A DNA stretch of 38,659 bases from Spirochaetales bacterium Spiro_02 (GTDB taxonomy: Bacteria > Spirochaetota > Spirochaetia > Sphaerochaetales > Sphaerochaetaceae): the NCBI GenBank assembly GCA_001604275.1, contig LVBD01000014.1:1-38659 (forward strand). Direction: 5' to 3'. The notes below the pieces were generated by a model. It was not told the DNA's origin, did no database searches, and saw only the letters and a program-made list of their open reading frames with translations. Every line of letters starts with the position of its first letter. Position 1 is the first letter of the stretch. The position numbers were made by a program, and so were the translations under genes. This document shows positions 15,212 through 23,840 of this stretch, piece by piece.

Positions 15212-16252
15212 ATGGTGAACAATGAAAAGATTCGTGTCGTCCAGTATGGTTGCGGAAAAATGTCCAAGTACATTCTTCGCTATCTCTATGAATCCGGCGC
15301 CGAAATCGTGGGAGCGATCGACGTGAATCCCGCCGTGGTGGGCATGGACGTAGGGGATTTCGCCGGACTTGGCAGGAAGCTGGGGGTCGTCATCCAGAAA
15401 GATGCGGACGCGGTTCTCGACGCATGCGATCCGGATATCGCGGTGCTCACATTGTTCAGCTTCATGGATGATGTCGAACCTCATTTCGAACGTTGCGCGA
15501 AACGGGGGATCAACGTCATCACGACATGCGAAGAAGCGATCTATCCATGGACGACATCGGCGGCGATCACCAACAGACTCGACAAGATGGCGAAGGAAAC
15601 CGGCTGTACCATCGTCGGATCGGGAATGCAGGACATCTATTGGATCAACATGATCGCATGCGTGGCAGGCGGTGTGCATAGGATCGACAGAATCGAGGGC
15701 GCGGTAAGCTACAACGTAGAAGACTACGGCCTTGCGCTGGCAAAAGCGCATGGCGCAGGACTCACCCCAGCGGAATTCGAAGAACAGATCGCCCATCCGA
15801 CTACTCTCGAGCCTTCGTACGTATGGAACTCCAACGAAGCCCTTTGCAACAAGATGGGCTGGACGATCAAATCGCAGACGCAGAAGTGCGTCCCGTATTT
15901 CCATGACAAGGATCTGTATTCAGCGACGCTGGGAAGTACGATCAAAAAAGGGAACTGCATCGGAATGAGCGCGGTCGTGACAACGGAAACTTTCCAGGGC
16001 CCGGTCATCGAGACCCAGTGCATCGGAAAAGTCTACGGCCCCGACGACGGCGACATGTGCGACTGGAAGATCAAAGGGGAACCCGACACCACGTTCTATG
16101 TACAGAAGCCTGCGACCGTCGAGCACACCTGCGCGACGATAGTCAACAGGATTCCGACCGTCCTCAATGCGCCGGCCGGATACATTACGGCGGAAAAGCT
16201 CGAACCGGTGCAGTACCTCTCCTACCCGATGAACATGTATCTCGATTACTAG
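15212..16252 (+). CDS. DapB-like NAD(P)-dependent dehydrogenase, resembling 2,4-diaminopentanoate dehydrogenase
   Basis: 346 aa. The N-terminal Rossmann fold ([40 protein letters not shown] as the dinucleotide loop) and the following [46 protein letters not shown] match the dihydrodipicolinate-reductase-like group that includes Ord, the 2,4-diaminopentanoate dehydrogenase of ornithine fermentation. Ord yields 2-amino-4-oxopentanoate and ammonia. The neighbouring ornithine genes (oraS, oraE, ortA, ortB) are not in the window, so the substrate is uncertain. ATG 15212 is preceded by AAGAGG 7 bases away; the longer frame from 15131 has no such site. Confidence 0.75.
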   Translation: MVNNEKIRVVQYGCGKMSKYILRYLYESGAEIVGAIDVNPAVVGMDVGDFAGLGRKLGVVIQKDADAVLDACDPDIAVLTLFSFMDDVEPHFERCAKRGINVITTCEEAIYPWTTSAAITNRLDKMAKETGCTIVGSGMQDIYWINMIACVAGGVHRIDRIEGAVSYNVEDYGLALAKAHGAGLTPAEFEEQIAHPTTLEPSYVWNSNEALCNKMGWTIKSQTQKCVPYFHDKDLYSATLGSTIKKGNCIGMSAVVTTETFQGPVIETQCIGKVYGPDDGDMCDWKIKGEPDTTFYVQKPATVEHTCATIVNRIPTVLNAPAGYITAEKLEPVQYLSYPMNMYLDY

Positions 16253-16271
16253 CGTCACGAAGCAGGTTGAC

Positions 16272-16293
16272 AAGGGGGGCGTCCTGCCCCCTT
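16272..16293 (+). terminator. GC-rich hairpin after the dehydrogenase
   Basis: AAGGGGG (16272-16278) pairs with CCCCCTT (16287-16293), 8-base loop, about 20 bases after the stop. There is no U tract, so termination would be weak or factor-assisted. It lies between genes that face each other. Confidence 0.4.
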
Positions 16294-16344
16294 CGTCCGC
16301 AAGAAGCCTCGCTCCGGCATGTTGCGCCGTCTCGGAGCCGCATA

Positions 16345-16830
16345 TCAGAAAACAACGGAACCAAGAGCCGAAGCATAGGCCTCGTACTTCCGCTCGAAAG
16401 CCATCGTGTTTGCCGGACTCGTCGAGGGGAGACAGCGGAAGTCCGTACCGATAGGAAAGACCCCTACGTGCCTGCGATATAGGGCTTGCGCAGTCCTGCC
16501 GTTGAAACAGACCAACCGGATTTCAGGATGCGACTGGAAAAACGGCTCCAAGGCGTTCGCGACGCTGGAAGTGATCGCACTGTCGAGAGAGCCTTCCCGT
16601 TCGCAAGCCGCAACCACGTCCCACAGCGCAATGCGATGCTCGGTCAACAGACGATGCTTCTCGTCGTACGTTGAGACAGGCCCGTCAAGCAACCGGGCCA
16701 TGATCGGCCAGAATGCGTTCCGCGGGTGCGCATAATACTGCGCTTCGGACAGCGAGGCAACGCTGGGCATCGACCCCAGGATCAGAATTCTTGCATCGGA
16801 ACGTTCGATAGGCGGAAAACCCCGGATCAT
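16345..16830 (-). CDS. hypoxanthine (deoxyinosine)-DNA glycosylase of the uracil-DNA glycosylase superfamily
   Basis: 161-aa repair enzyme that removes deaminated adenine (hypoxanthine) from DNA. Family blocks are all present: ILILGSMPSVASLSEAQYYAHPRNAFWPIMARLL at the N-terminus (catalytic loop), ALWDVVAACEREGSLDSAI, VCFNGRTAQALYRRH and the C-terminal LPSTSPAN DNA-binding loop. The length is that of the family. The ATG is 18 bases after the stop of the EAL gene, so it is probably cotranscribed with it; GAGGGG lies about 10 bases upstream. Confidence 0.85.
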   Translation of the reverse strand: MIRGFPPIERSDARILILGSMPSVASLSEAQYYAHPRNAFWPIMARLLDGPVSTYDEKHRLLTEHRIALWDVVAACEREGSLDSAITSSVANALEPFFQSHPEIRLVCFNGRTAQALYRRHVGVFPIGTDFRCLPSTSPANTMAFERKYEAYASALGSVVF

Positions 16831-16848
16831 CGCTTCGCGTCCCCTCGA

Positions 16849-18447
16849 TCACACATTGGGTTGAAAAAAGGAAGATGGGCCGGGCATATAGTCGAACATT
16901 TTCAGCTGGGGATCCATCGAACGGGCCGTACCCATCACTGTGGTCTCGAAATCTGCGACTGACAACGGTTTTGAAAAAAAGAACCCCTGCCCCATCTCGC
17001 AACCGATCCTCTTGAGGAACAGATACTGGCTTTCCGTCTCGATTCCCTCGCAGATCACGTGCATGTTCAGGTGGCGGGCCATCGAGACCACGTCGGTAAT
17101 GACGCTCCTGCCCCGTTCGGACTCGACGCATTCATCGAGGAAGCCTTTGTCCAGTTTCAACGTATCCAGAGGAATGTCCTTGAGAATGTTCAACGTCGAA
17201 TATCCGGTTCCGAAGTCGTCCATCGCCACCGCGAACCCCTCGGTCTTGAGTTCCGTCAACATCCGCAGCATCCCCTGTTCGTCGTCCCGGAATGAATTCT
17301 CGGTGATCTCCAACTCCAGCAGACTGCAGGGAATCCCATAATACTTCACCAGCGACGTCAGGACGGGCACTAGGTTGAAATCGTCAAGATGGCTTCTCGA
17401 CAGATTGACGGAAACAGGGAAGACGGTCTCACCCACGTCCAGCCACCTGCGGATCGTGGCGCAGACCTGTTCGAACATATACAAGTCGATCTTCCTGATG
17501 AATCCGGTCCGTTCGAACGTCGGCAAAAACTGATCGGGCAGCAGCAGCCCCCGATCGGGATGATGCCACCGGACCAAGGCCTCCGCTCCGCACAGGCTAT
17601 CGTCGACGAGCAGGTACTTCGGCTGGAGGTATAGCAGGAACTGATGCTTGTCGAGCGCATGCTCCATCGAAGTTTCGATATTCTGTTCCAAGAGCATCGA
17701 CTGGAGGCTGCTTTCATTGTAGAACGAAACGGCCTGCCGGGAGTTCGCCGCTTTCTGGCACGCTATGTTCGCCCGTTCGGCCATCGTCCGAACGTCCATG
17801 CTCCAATCCTTGATCTCATACACCCCAGAACGAACGAAAACCAACCAGGAATCGGAAGTGGTACGGCCGGGAAGTCTTGGACAGCGTTCATGGATTCCGT
17901 TCAGGCGTTCGATCAGATATTCCTTGGTATCATATTTGAGCAGGAGCACGAAATGGTCCGCATATGCACGGCAGAACAACTCGTCGCTCTCCAATTGGTC
18001 GTCCAGCACATGGGCAAGCCCCCTGAGCAATTCGTCGCCCATCAGATAGCCAAAACTATCGTTGATCAGCTTGAACCGATCAAGATCCGCATGAACCATC
18101 ACCCTAGGAATGCTCCCCTTCTCTTTTATGAGCAAGTTCCCGGCCATGTCAAGGAATGCGGCATAGCTGATCGATCCTGAAACGGGATCACGCAGACGGG
18201 CGTCTTCGACCCTGCGAAGCTGATGCGAAAGAGAGAACACCAATGCGCAGGCGAGCGCGGCGAGCAGCACCACGCACGATGCGGCGAACCCGAAGCGACC
18301 TGCGGAAGTCGACCCATGGAGAATGAAAATCGGAATGATCGACAAGACGGTACAGGCAACGACGCTGACTATCAGCAAAGCCATCACGCCTTTTCTGTCG
18401 CCTGGACGATTTCGATCCATAGATTTCAGATGGGGCCTATCTTCCAT
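16849..18447 (-). CDS. membrane cyclic-di-GMP phosphodiesterase with degenerate GGDEF and intact EAL domain
   Basis: 532 aa. Two membrane helices at about 21-43 and 52-74, then a GGDEF-fold domain (90-245) in which the signature is YADHF (162-166) instead of GGDEF, so cyclase activity is not expected although DLDRFKLINDSFGYLMGDE is kept; such domains often act as GTP-sensing regulators. The EAL domain (about 258-510) has EALVRW (289-294), ELEITEN, MDDFGTGYS (409-417), LDKGF and CEGIETESQ, i.e. the metal and catalytic residues of an active c-di-GMP hydrolase. ATG 18447 has GAGGTG 7 bases upstream; the frame continues to 18549 over the end of the preceding flavoprotein gene. It opposes the cyclase at 12065 in function. 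Confidence 0.9.
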   Translation of the reverse strand: MEDRPHLKSMDRNRPGDRKGVMALLIVSVVACTVLSIIPIFILHGSTSAGRFGFAASCVVLLAALACALVFSLSHQLRRVEDARLRDPVSGSISYAAFLDMAGNLLIKEKGSIPRVMVHADLDRFKLINDSFGYLMGDELLRGLAHVLDDQLESDELFCRAYADHFVLLLKYDTKEYLIERLNGIHERCPRLPGRTTSDSWLVFVRSGVYEIKDWSMDVRTMAERANIACQKAANSRQAVSFYNESSLQSMLLEQNIETSMEHALDKHQFLLYLQPKYLLVDDSLCGAEALVRWHHPDRGLLLPDQFLPTFERTGFIRKIDLYMFEQVCATIRRWLDVGETVFPVSVNLSRSHLDDFNLVPVLTSLVKYYGIPCSLLELEITENSFRDDEQGMLRMLTELKTEGFAVAMDDFGTGYSTLNILKDIPLDTLKLDKGFLDECVESERGRSVITDVVSMARHLNMHVICEGIETESQYLFLKRIGCEMGQGFFFSKPLSVADFETTVMGTARSMDPQLKMFDYMPGPSSFFQPNV

Positions 18448-18488
18448 CACAAAGCACCTCGCTCTGCGGGAAACCGTTCCGGCGTCGA

Positions 18489-20090
18489 TCACCGATGGAA
18501 CGGGTCCCTGCTTTCTCCATGTATATATATCACCGCCGCATCTGCGCAACGGAACCCGTCCAGAGCCGCCGATACGATTCCACCTGCGTATCCAGCCCCT
18601 TCCCCGCAGGGAAATAGACCGGGATATTGCACATGGTGCAGTGTCCGTTCATCACGAGGAATACGCACAGGACTGCTGGTCCGGGTTTCGGATGCGATCA
18701 ACACAGCTTCCGAAGAAACGAAACCTCTCGAGACCTTCCCGAAATAGGAAAGCCCGGCACGCAGTCTACCAGAAATCACCGGAGGCAGCACATCCGACGC
18801 ATCGTAGGAAGTCAAACCCGGAAGATACGACGACCGAGGAAGCGTCGAGGAAACTTTTCCTGCCAGAAAGTCGGACAACCGTTGCGCAGGCGCCTTCAGA
18901 GTTTTTCCCGCCGCGAGCCAGCTCTGTCGCTCGACGGCCTGCTGGAACATCATCATCGACAAATCTCCGAACTCCTGGAATTTCTCGGGAATGTCCTCTG
19001 GACGGAGCTCCACTACCATGCCGCTGTTCGCCCACGGGGAATTGCGCGCCGCCGGGGACATGCCGTTGACCACCACCTGTCCGGTCTCCGTGACGGCAGG
19101 AATGACGAAGCCTCCCGGACACATGCAGAAGGAATACACGCCCCGTCCGTCGACCTGCGTCACAAAGCTATATTCCGCCGCAGGCAGCCATGGACCTCGT
19201 CCCTGCGGATCATGATACTGGATGGAATCGATCAATGCCTGCGGGTGCTCGAGCCGCACGCCCACTGCCAGAGCCTTCCGCTCGATGCGGATGGATGCTT
19301 CGGACAGATATCGGTAGACATCCCTTGCGGAATGCCCTGTGGCAAGGATGACGGAGCCAAGGAACTCGACGGTACGCTCCGTCGCGCCGTCGGTCGCCAC
19401 GACGCCCAGCACTCGGTCATTGTCCAGAATCAAGCGAGTCATCCGATGTCCGAACAACACCTGTCCGCCACACCCGATGATCGTCTTGCGGATCGCTTCT
19501 ATGACTTGCGGCAGGCGATCGGTCCCGATATGCGGCCTCGCGTCGGCAAGGATGTCGGTACTCGCCCCATGCTGGCAGAGTAATGCCAGCACGCGGTCCA
19601 CAGGTCCGCGCTTCGTCGAACGCGTATAGAGTTTCCCGTCGCTGAACGCACCCGCTCCGCCTTCGCCGAAACTATAGTTGGAGTCGGGATTCACCGTACC
19701 ATGCTTGTACAAATCGGCTATGTCGATCTTGCGGCGATGCACATCCGCTCCCCGTTCCAGAACGACAGGTCGTACCCCGAGCTCTATCAAGCGTAAAGCC
19801 GCGAACAATCCGGCAGGGCCTGCTCCGACGACCACAACCTGGTCGGAATCGCTGACGTCTTGGAAATCGACTCGAGGAAATTCATCGTCGCAAGGCAGTT
19901 CGCCGACATACGCTCTGACGGAAATATCCACGACCACAGGGTTGCGCCGCGCATCGATCGAACGACGGCGGACACGCACGGCCGTCAGATCGGAAACATC
20001 GAGCCCGATTTTCTTCGCGACCGCTCTTCTGATCTTCGTCGCATCCGCGGCCTCTTCCGGCGTCAGTCTCAACTGCACTTCTTGTATCAT
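18489..20090 (-). CDS. FAD-dependent dehydrogenase, COG2509 family
   Basis: 533-aa cytosolic flavoprotein of the uncharacterised NAD(FAD)-utilising dehydrogenase family (COG2509). An N-terminal RNA-binding-like ferredoxin fold (about 1-75, VRVRRRSIDARR) precedes the FAD Rossmann motif VVVVGAGPAGLFAALRLIELG (85-105). Other family blocks are YSFGEGGAGAFSDGKLYTRS, CMCPGGFVIPA, VVNGMS and the C-terminal GLFPCGEGAGYAGGIVSAALDGF. The reaction is not known. GAGG precedes the ATG by 6 bases. It is the first gene of a likely minus-strand unit with the phosphodiesterase, 41 bases downstream, and the glycosylase. Confidence 0.9.
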   Translation of the reverse strand: MIQEVQLRLTPEEAADATKIRRAVAKKIGLDVSDLTAVRVRRRSIDARRNPVVVDISVRAYVGELPCDDEFPRVDFQDVSDSDQVVVVGAGPAGLFAALRLIELGVRPVVLERGADVHRRKIDIADLYKHGTVNPDSNYSFGEGGAGAFSDGKLYTRSTKRGPVDRVLALLCQHGASTDILADARPHIGTDRLPQVIEAIRKTIIGCGGQVLFGHRMTRLILDNDRVLGVVATDGATERTVEFLGSVILATGHSARDVYRYLSEASIRIERKALAVGVRLEHPQALIDSIQYHDPQGRGPWLPAAEYSFVTQVDGRGVYSFCMCPGGFVIPAVTETGQVVVNGMSPAARNSPWANSGMVVELRPEDIPEKFQEFGDLSMMMFQQAVERQSWLAAGKTLKAPAQRLSDFLAGKVSSTLPRSSYLPGLTSYDASDVLPPVISGRLRAGLSYFGKVSRGFVSSEAVLIASETRTSSPVRIPRDERTLHHVQYPGLFPCGEGAGYAGGIVSAALDGFRCADAAVIYIHGESRDPFHR

Positions 20091-20108
20091 CGCAATCCTC
20101 GGTCATTT

Positions 20109-20122
20109 TCACACAGGTGTGA
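20109..20122. promoter_or_regulatory. TCACAC-AG-GTGTGA palindrome in the divergent intergenic region
   Basis: Exact 6-bp arms TCACAC (20109-20114) and GTGTGA (20117-20122) separated by two bases lie 19 bases upstream of the flavoprotein start, where they would overlap its promoter or leader. The form is that of an operator; no regulator in the window can be assigned to it. Confidence 0.45.
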
Positions 20123-20271
20123 CGTGACATTGTATCAATTAGCGCATCGGAGTGCAATCGAAAGAATTTGTTCCACCATCGAAAACCGCAGGAACCCATA
20201 TCTCGGCATCAAAATCCCGACAAACGACGGCGGGGATTGTAGGCCGACCCATTTTACGCTAGAGTCCAAGC

Positions 20272-22212
20272 ATGAACGTACTGTCATTGGAACATGTCTC
20301 GAAGACACTCAAGGACGAACCGTTGTTCGAGCACGTGTCCCTTGGATTGGAAAGCGGTGAACGCGTCGGTCTGATCGGGCGCAACGGAACCGGCAAATCG
20401 ACATTTCTCAGGCTCCTCGGCGGAACTCTGGAGCCTGATACAGGAACCATCGCACGAAGCCGGGACATGGAGGTCGGCATGCTCGGGCAGCAGGTCAGCT
20501 GGGAAGGAGCCGCCACAGTGACCCAGTACCTGTACCAAGGCGACGGAAGACGGCTCAGTTTGCTTCGCGAGTATCAGCGCTGCATGGATTCCTACCGACA
20601 GAATCCGCACGCACGAGGCATCGCGCTCACGCTTTCGAACTTGACGGAAAAACTTGAGAAAGAGCGAGCCTGGGATTTGGAAAATGATTTTCGGTCGTTA
20701 CTGACGGAACTGGCGCTACCCGAAGACATTCTGGAAAGAAACATGGAGGAACTGTCTGGAGGTATGCAGAAGAAAATCGCCCTCGCACGGACCTTGGCGA
20801 TGCGGCCTACCCTGCTGCTACTCGACGAGCCGACGAACCATCTCGATATTCCCACGATCGAATGGCTCGAACGGTATCTCCTCAATTCCCAGATGACGAT
20901 GATCGTCGTGACTCACGACAGGTATTTCCTGAACAGAATCTGCACTTCCATCATGGAACTCGACCGAGGCGGAATGTATCTCCATCCAGGTTCGTTCGCG
21001 GCTTATCTTGAACGGAAAGCTCAACGTCTGGAGGCGATGCAGAAGGAGCAAGATCGGATCGACACCATCCTCCGCAGAGAGCTGCAATGGCTTCAGCGGG
21101 GGCCGAAAGCACGTACCGGCAAGGATTCCGGCAGAAAGGATCGGATCCGCAGGCTACTCGATAGCCGGCATCGGGTCGAAGAGGATGCGATCGCATCGTT
21201 CACTTCGACATCGCGACGTCTGGGTCGGAAGATCCTGGAAGCGGAATCGGTGTCGAAGCGGTATGGAGGGCGCTCCGTGATCGAAGACTTCTCATTCAGC
21301 TTCGTCAAAGGACAGCGCATCGGAATCGTCGGGCCGAACGGATCGGGGAAAAGCACGTTGCTCGACTTGCTCACCGGCCACATGCCACCCGATACGGGAA
21401 CGATCGACGTCGGAGTGAACACGGTGTTCGGCTATTATGACCAGCTGGGCAGGAATCTCGTCAGCGACAAAGGCGTGCTGGAGTATGTCCAGGACATCAG
21501 CGATAGGATTACGCTCGCACCCGGATACGAAGTAACCGCCGCAAGGTTTCTGGAATTGTTCGGATTTCCCCCATCGTACCATCGGTTGCCCATCTCGATC
21601 CTATCGGGAGGAGAAAAACGGAGGCTGTATCTGGTCAGCCGCCTGATTTGCGACCCCAACTTCCTCGTGCTTGACGAACCGACCAACGATCTGGATCTGG
21701 AGACCATGCAGCGCCTGGAGCAATACACGCTGGATTTCAACGGATGCGTCCTGGTCGTCTCGCATGATCGCGCGTTCCTCGACTGTACCTGCGACCAGCT
21801 GTTCATTCTCGACGGAAGCGGGACGGTCCAATCGTATGCGGGAACGTTCAGCGAATACCGTCAGGACTACGAGGAAGAAGGGATGCTCGGCGCCAGCGCA
21901 GTCCTCAAGCGATCTGACGGGCCGCAAGCGGAAAAGCGGGAACAGATTTCGAATGCGAAAACCCTCTCTCAGCCCCCCCAGACGGAACGAAAGAAAAAAG
22001 GGTTTTCCTTCAAGGAACAGCAGGAATTCGAAGCGTTGACAGCTGACATCGAGCAACTGGAAGAGGAACAGGCGAGGCTCGAGGAGAGTTTCGCGACAGC
22101 AGTGCCGACTGCGGACGGAACCTTGCAGGAGCGAACGAAACGATATGAACATATTCGCATCCTGCTGGAGGAAAAGAACGCCCGTTGGGAGTATCTCGCC
22201 GATCTGGCATGA
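20272..22212 (+). CDS. ABC-F family ATPase, Uup-like
   Basis: 646 aa with two ATP-binding cassettes and no membrane helices: Walker A GRNGTGKST (36-44), signature LSGGMQKK, Walker B LLLLDEPTNHLD, an inter-domain linker rich in charged residues (RREL to GRKDRIRRLLDSRHRVEEDA), then GPNGSGKST, LSGGEKRR and LVLDEPTNDLD. A C-terminal coiled coil of about 80 residues (FKEQQEFEALTADIEQLEEEQARLEES) matches Uup, which binds branched DNA and/or ribosomes. No Shine-Dalgarno is seen; TAGAGT (20260-20265), 17 bases after TTGTAG (20237-20242), is only 6 bases before the ATG, so the message may be leaderless. Confidence 0.92.
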   Translation: MNVLSLEHVSKTLKDEPLFEHVSLGLESGERVGLIGRNGTGKSTFLRLLGGTLEPDTGTIARSRDMEVGMLGQQVSWEGAATVTQYLYQGDGRRLSLLREYQRCMDSYRQNPHARGIALTLSNLTEKLEKERAWDLENDFRSLLTELALPEDILERNMEELSGGMQKKIALARTLAMRPTLLLLDEPTNHLDIPTIEWLERYLLNSQMTMIVVTHDRYFLNRICTSIMELDRGGMYLHPGSFAAYLERKAQRLEAMQKEQDRIDTILRRELQWLQRGPKARTGKDSGRKDRIRRLLDSRHRVEEDAIASFTSTSRRLGRKILEAESVSKRYGGRSVIEDFSFSFVKGQRIGIVGPNGSGKSTLLDLLTGHMPPDTGTIDVGVNTVFGYYDQLGRNLVSDKGVLEYVQDISDRITLAPGYEVTAARFLELFGFPPSYHRLPISILSGGEKRRLYLVSRLICDPNFLVLDEPTNDLDLETMQRLEQYTLDFNGCVLVVSHDRAFLDCTCDQLFILDGSGTVQSYAGTFSEYRQDYEEEGMLGASAVLKRSDGPQAEKREQISNAKTLSQPPQTERKKKGFSFKEQQEFEALTADIEQLEEEQARLEESFATAVPTADGTLQERTKRYEHIRILLEEKNARWEYLADLA

Positions 22213-22237
22213 TCGCACGAAATGAGGAAGGTCGGAC

Positions 22238-23800
22238 ATGGGGCCTAAGACAGGATTTCTGATGGACGAAGAAAGGAATCCCAGGAGATCGGATCACGTC
22301 CGTACGGTTCGCCATACATGGATCGGTCGGCATGCGGTGGCACTGCCCATTTTGACACTCCTGCTGATTCTCTTGCACCCTCTTGCGGCTGTGTCGGAAG
22401 AATCATCGGCGCAGGGTTGGATACCCCGATCGATCCTGTTCGGATTCGGCAACGACAATATCACATACGGAATAGCACGGAACAACGACGACGGTCTGTC
22501 CTATGGTGGCAGGATCCTCGTCGAAGCTCCGCTGTGGTGGGCGGAACTTGCGTTCGAAGGGTATACGAATCGAGGTTGGAAAACGACCTGGGACGCGGAT
22601 GCCGAGCCGTACCAAGGACGTTACGACGTGGCCAGACTTGGATACGGGATGCATCTTTCCCCGTTGCGCACCATGACGCCATCATGGGCGGACATTTCCG
22701 TGCGGCCGTATTTCGGACTGCATCTTGCCGGGAATCTCGGCCTGGTGGAAATTCAGAACCGGTTCCACAAGATCATCAACCGCCCGTATCTGACCATCGA
22801 CTACGACGCACCCATCGGGGATCCGCTCGTGTCGGCGGAACTCGGAGCGATAGTCTCCGTTGGAAGCATATGGAACCTGGCAGGTTCCGCTCAAGGAAAG
22901 ATTTCCTTGGCGGTGGACGGACAAGCCGAGGTCATTACGGGATTCGAGACCCAGGAACGGATCGGCGTTTTGTTCAGCCTGCTTGCTGCGGACACGCAGG
23001 TCGTATCGTTCAAAGCCGGATGGATCTGGCAGCAGGGCATGACGCAATGGCCGACGCAACGCCTCATGAGCGTTTTGAAAACAGGGCCGGTCATAGGCTT
23101 CGACATCAGGGCTGGGCTTCTTGCCGTGGAGTTCTCCGCAAATCCTGCGATTCGAAGCGGTTACGGAATCGTGAGCATCGACGCAGGTGTCCTGATGCGA
23201 ACACCGACATGGCGGCGAAGCGATCTAGACATCGCCATGGGAGCCGGATATCTTCTGGGGCGCTCGGTCCATCTGCTCAAGATTGAAGCGCCTATCGCTA
23301 CGGTTCCGGGACTGTCCGTCGTTGGATCCGTCCAATACAAGGGAGGCCCTCTCGATCCTGAAGGGGAAGAGGATGAGCCTGAAGCTCCCCGCAAACGATC
23401 GAACAACGCAAGCTGGATCGCATCGGCAAGATGGCGGGCACCGGAACGCTTCTCGGAAGGATGGGTGGTTCCGTACGGACAAGCCGGGGTCGGTTTCATT
23501 TCCTACGACATGGTAGAGCATATCAACCATATCGCCGATTCAACCGCACCGGTTCGTGTCGTCTTCGGAGGTCTCCGACCTCTGGTCGATATCGAAGCCG
23601 GGCTATCGATCATTCCGCAAGGGGCGATTCTGTCGGGCAACTCCACGTATCGGCTGGAACTGGGGGTGGGACTGAGCCATGTATTCGGAACCGGCGGCAT
23701 CCTGCAAGCGATCGAAGGGGAAGCGGAAGTTTTTTCATCGGTTGTCAGACCGTGGATGGCCCGCATGTTCCTCTGTCTGACGGCAGGAATCGACCTATAG
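22238..23800 (+). CDS. outer-membrane beta-barrel protein, possibly LpxR-like
   Basis: 520 aa. After a 30-residue charged leader comes a signal-peptide-like hydrophobic segment (about 32-50, ALPILTLLLILLHPLAA). The rest is rich in alternating hydrophobic/aromatic strands separated by charged loops, as in an outer-membrane barrel; a highly acidic loop (EGEEDEPEAPRKR) lies near residue 375. The segment FGFGNDNITYGIARNNDDGLSYGGRI (68-93) recalls the active-site region of lipid A 3'-O-deacylase LpxR (Asn-Asp pair, then Ser/Thr-Tyr-x-Gly), and H139 could be a catalytic His. That assignment is weak. The ATG has AGGAAGG 6 bases upstream. It follows the ABC-F gene by 25 bases. Confidence 0.6.
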   Translation: MGPKTGFLMDEERNPRRSDHVRTVRHTWIGRHAVALPILTLLLILLHPLAAVSEESSAQGWIPRSILFGFGNDNITYGIARNNDDGLSYGGRILVEAPLWWAELAFEGYTNRGWKTTWDADAEPYQGRYDVARLGYGMHLSPLRTMTPSWADISVRPYFGLHLAGNLGLVEIQNRFHKIINRPYLTIDYDAPIGDPLVSAELGAIVSVGSIWNLAGSAQGKISLAVDGQAEVITGFETQERIGVLFSLLAADTQVVSFKAGWIWQQGMTQWPTQRLMSVLKTGPVIGFDIRAGLLAVEFSANPAIRSGYGIVSIDAGVLMRTPTWRRSDLDIAMGAGYLLGRSVHLLKIEAPIATVPGLSVVGSVQYKGGPLDPEGEEDEPEAPRKRSNNASWIASARWRAPERFSEGWVVPYGQAGVGFISYDMVEHINHIADSTAPVRVVFGGLRPLVDIEAGLSIIPQGAILSGNSTYRLELGVGLSHVFGTGGILQAIEGEAEVFSSVVRPWMARMFLCLTAGIDL

Positions 23801-23803
23801 CGG

Positions 23804-23832
23804 TTGGCAGAGAAGCGTGCGAACGATACAAT
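23804..23832 (+). promoter_or_regulatory. promoter of the EamA transporter gene
   Basis: TTGGCA (23804-23809, 5 of 6) and TACAAT (23827-23832, 5 of 6) are spaced by exactly 17 bases. The -10 box ends 8 bases before the ATG at 23841, so transcription should begin about two bases before the start codon. Confidence 0.65.
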
Positions 23833-23840
23833 CGCCCCAT

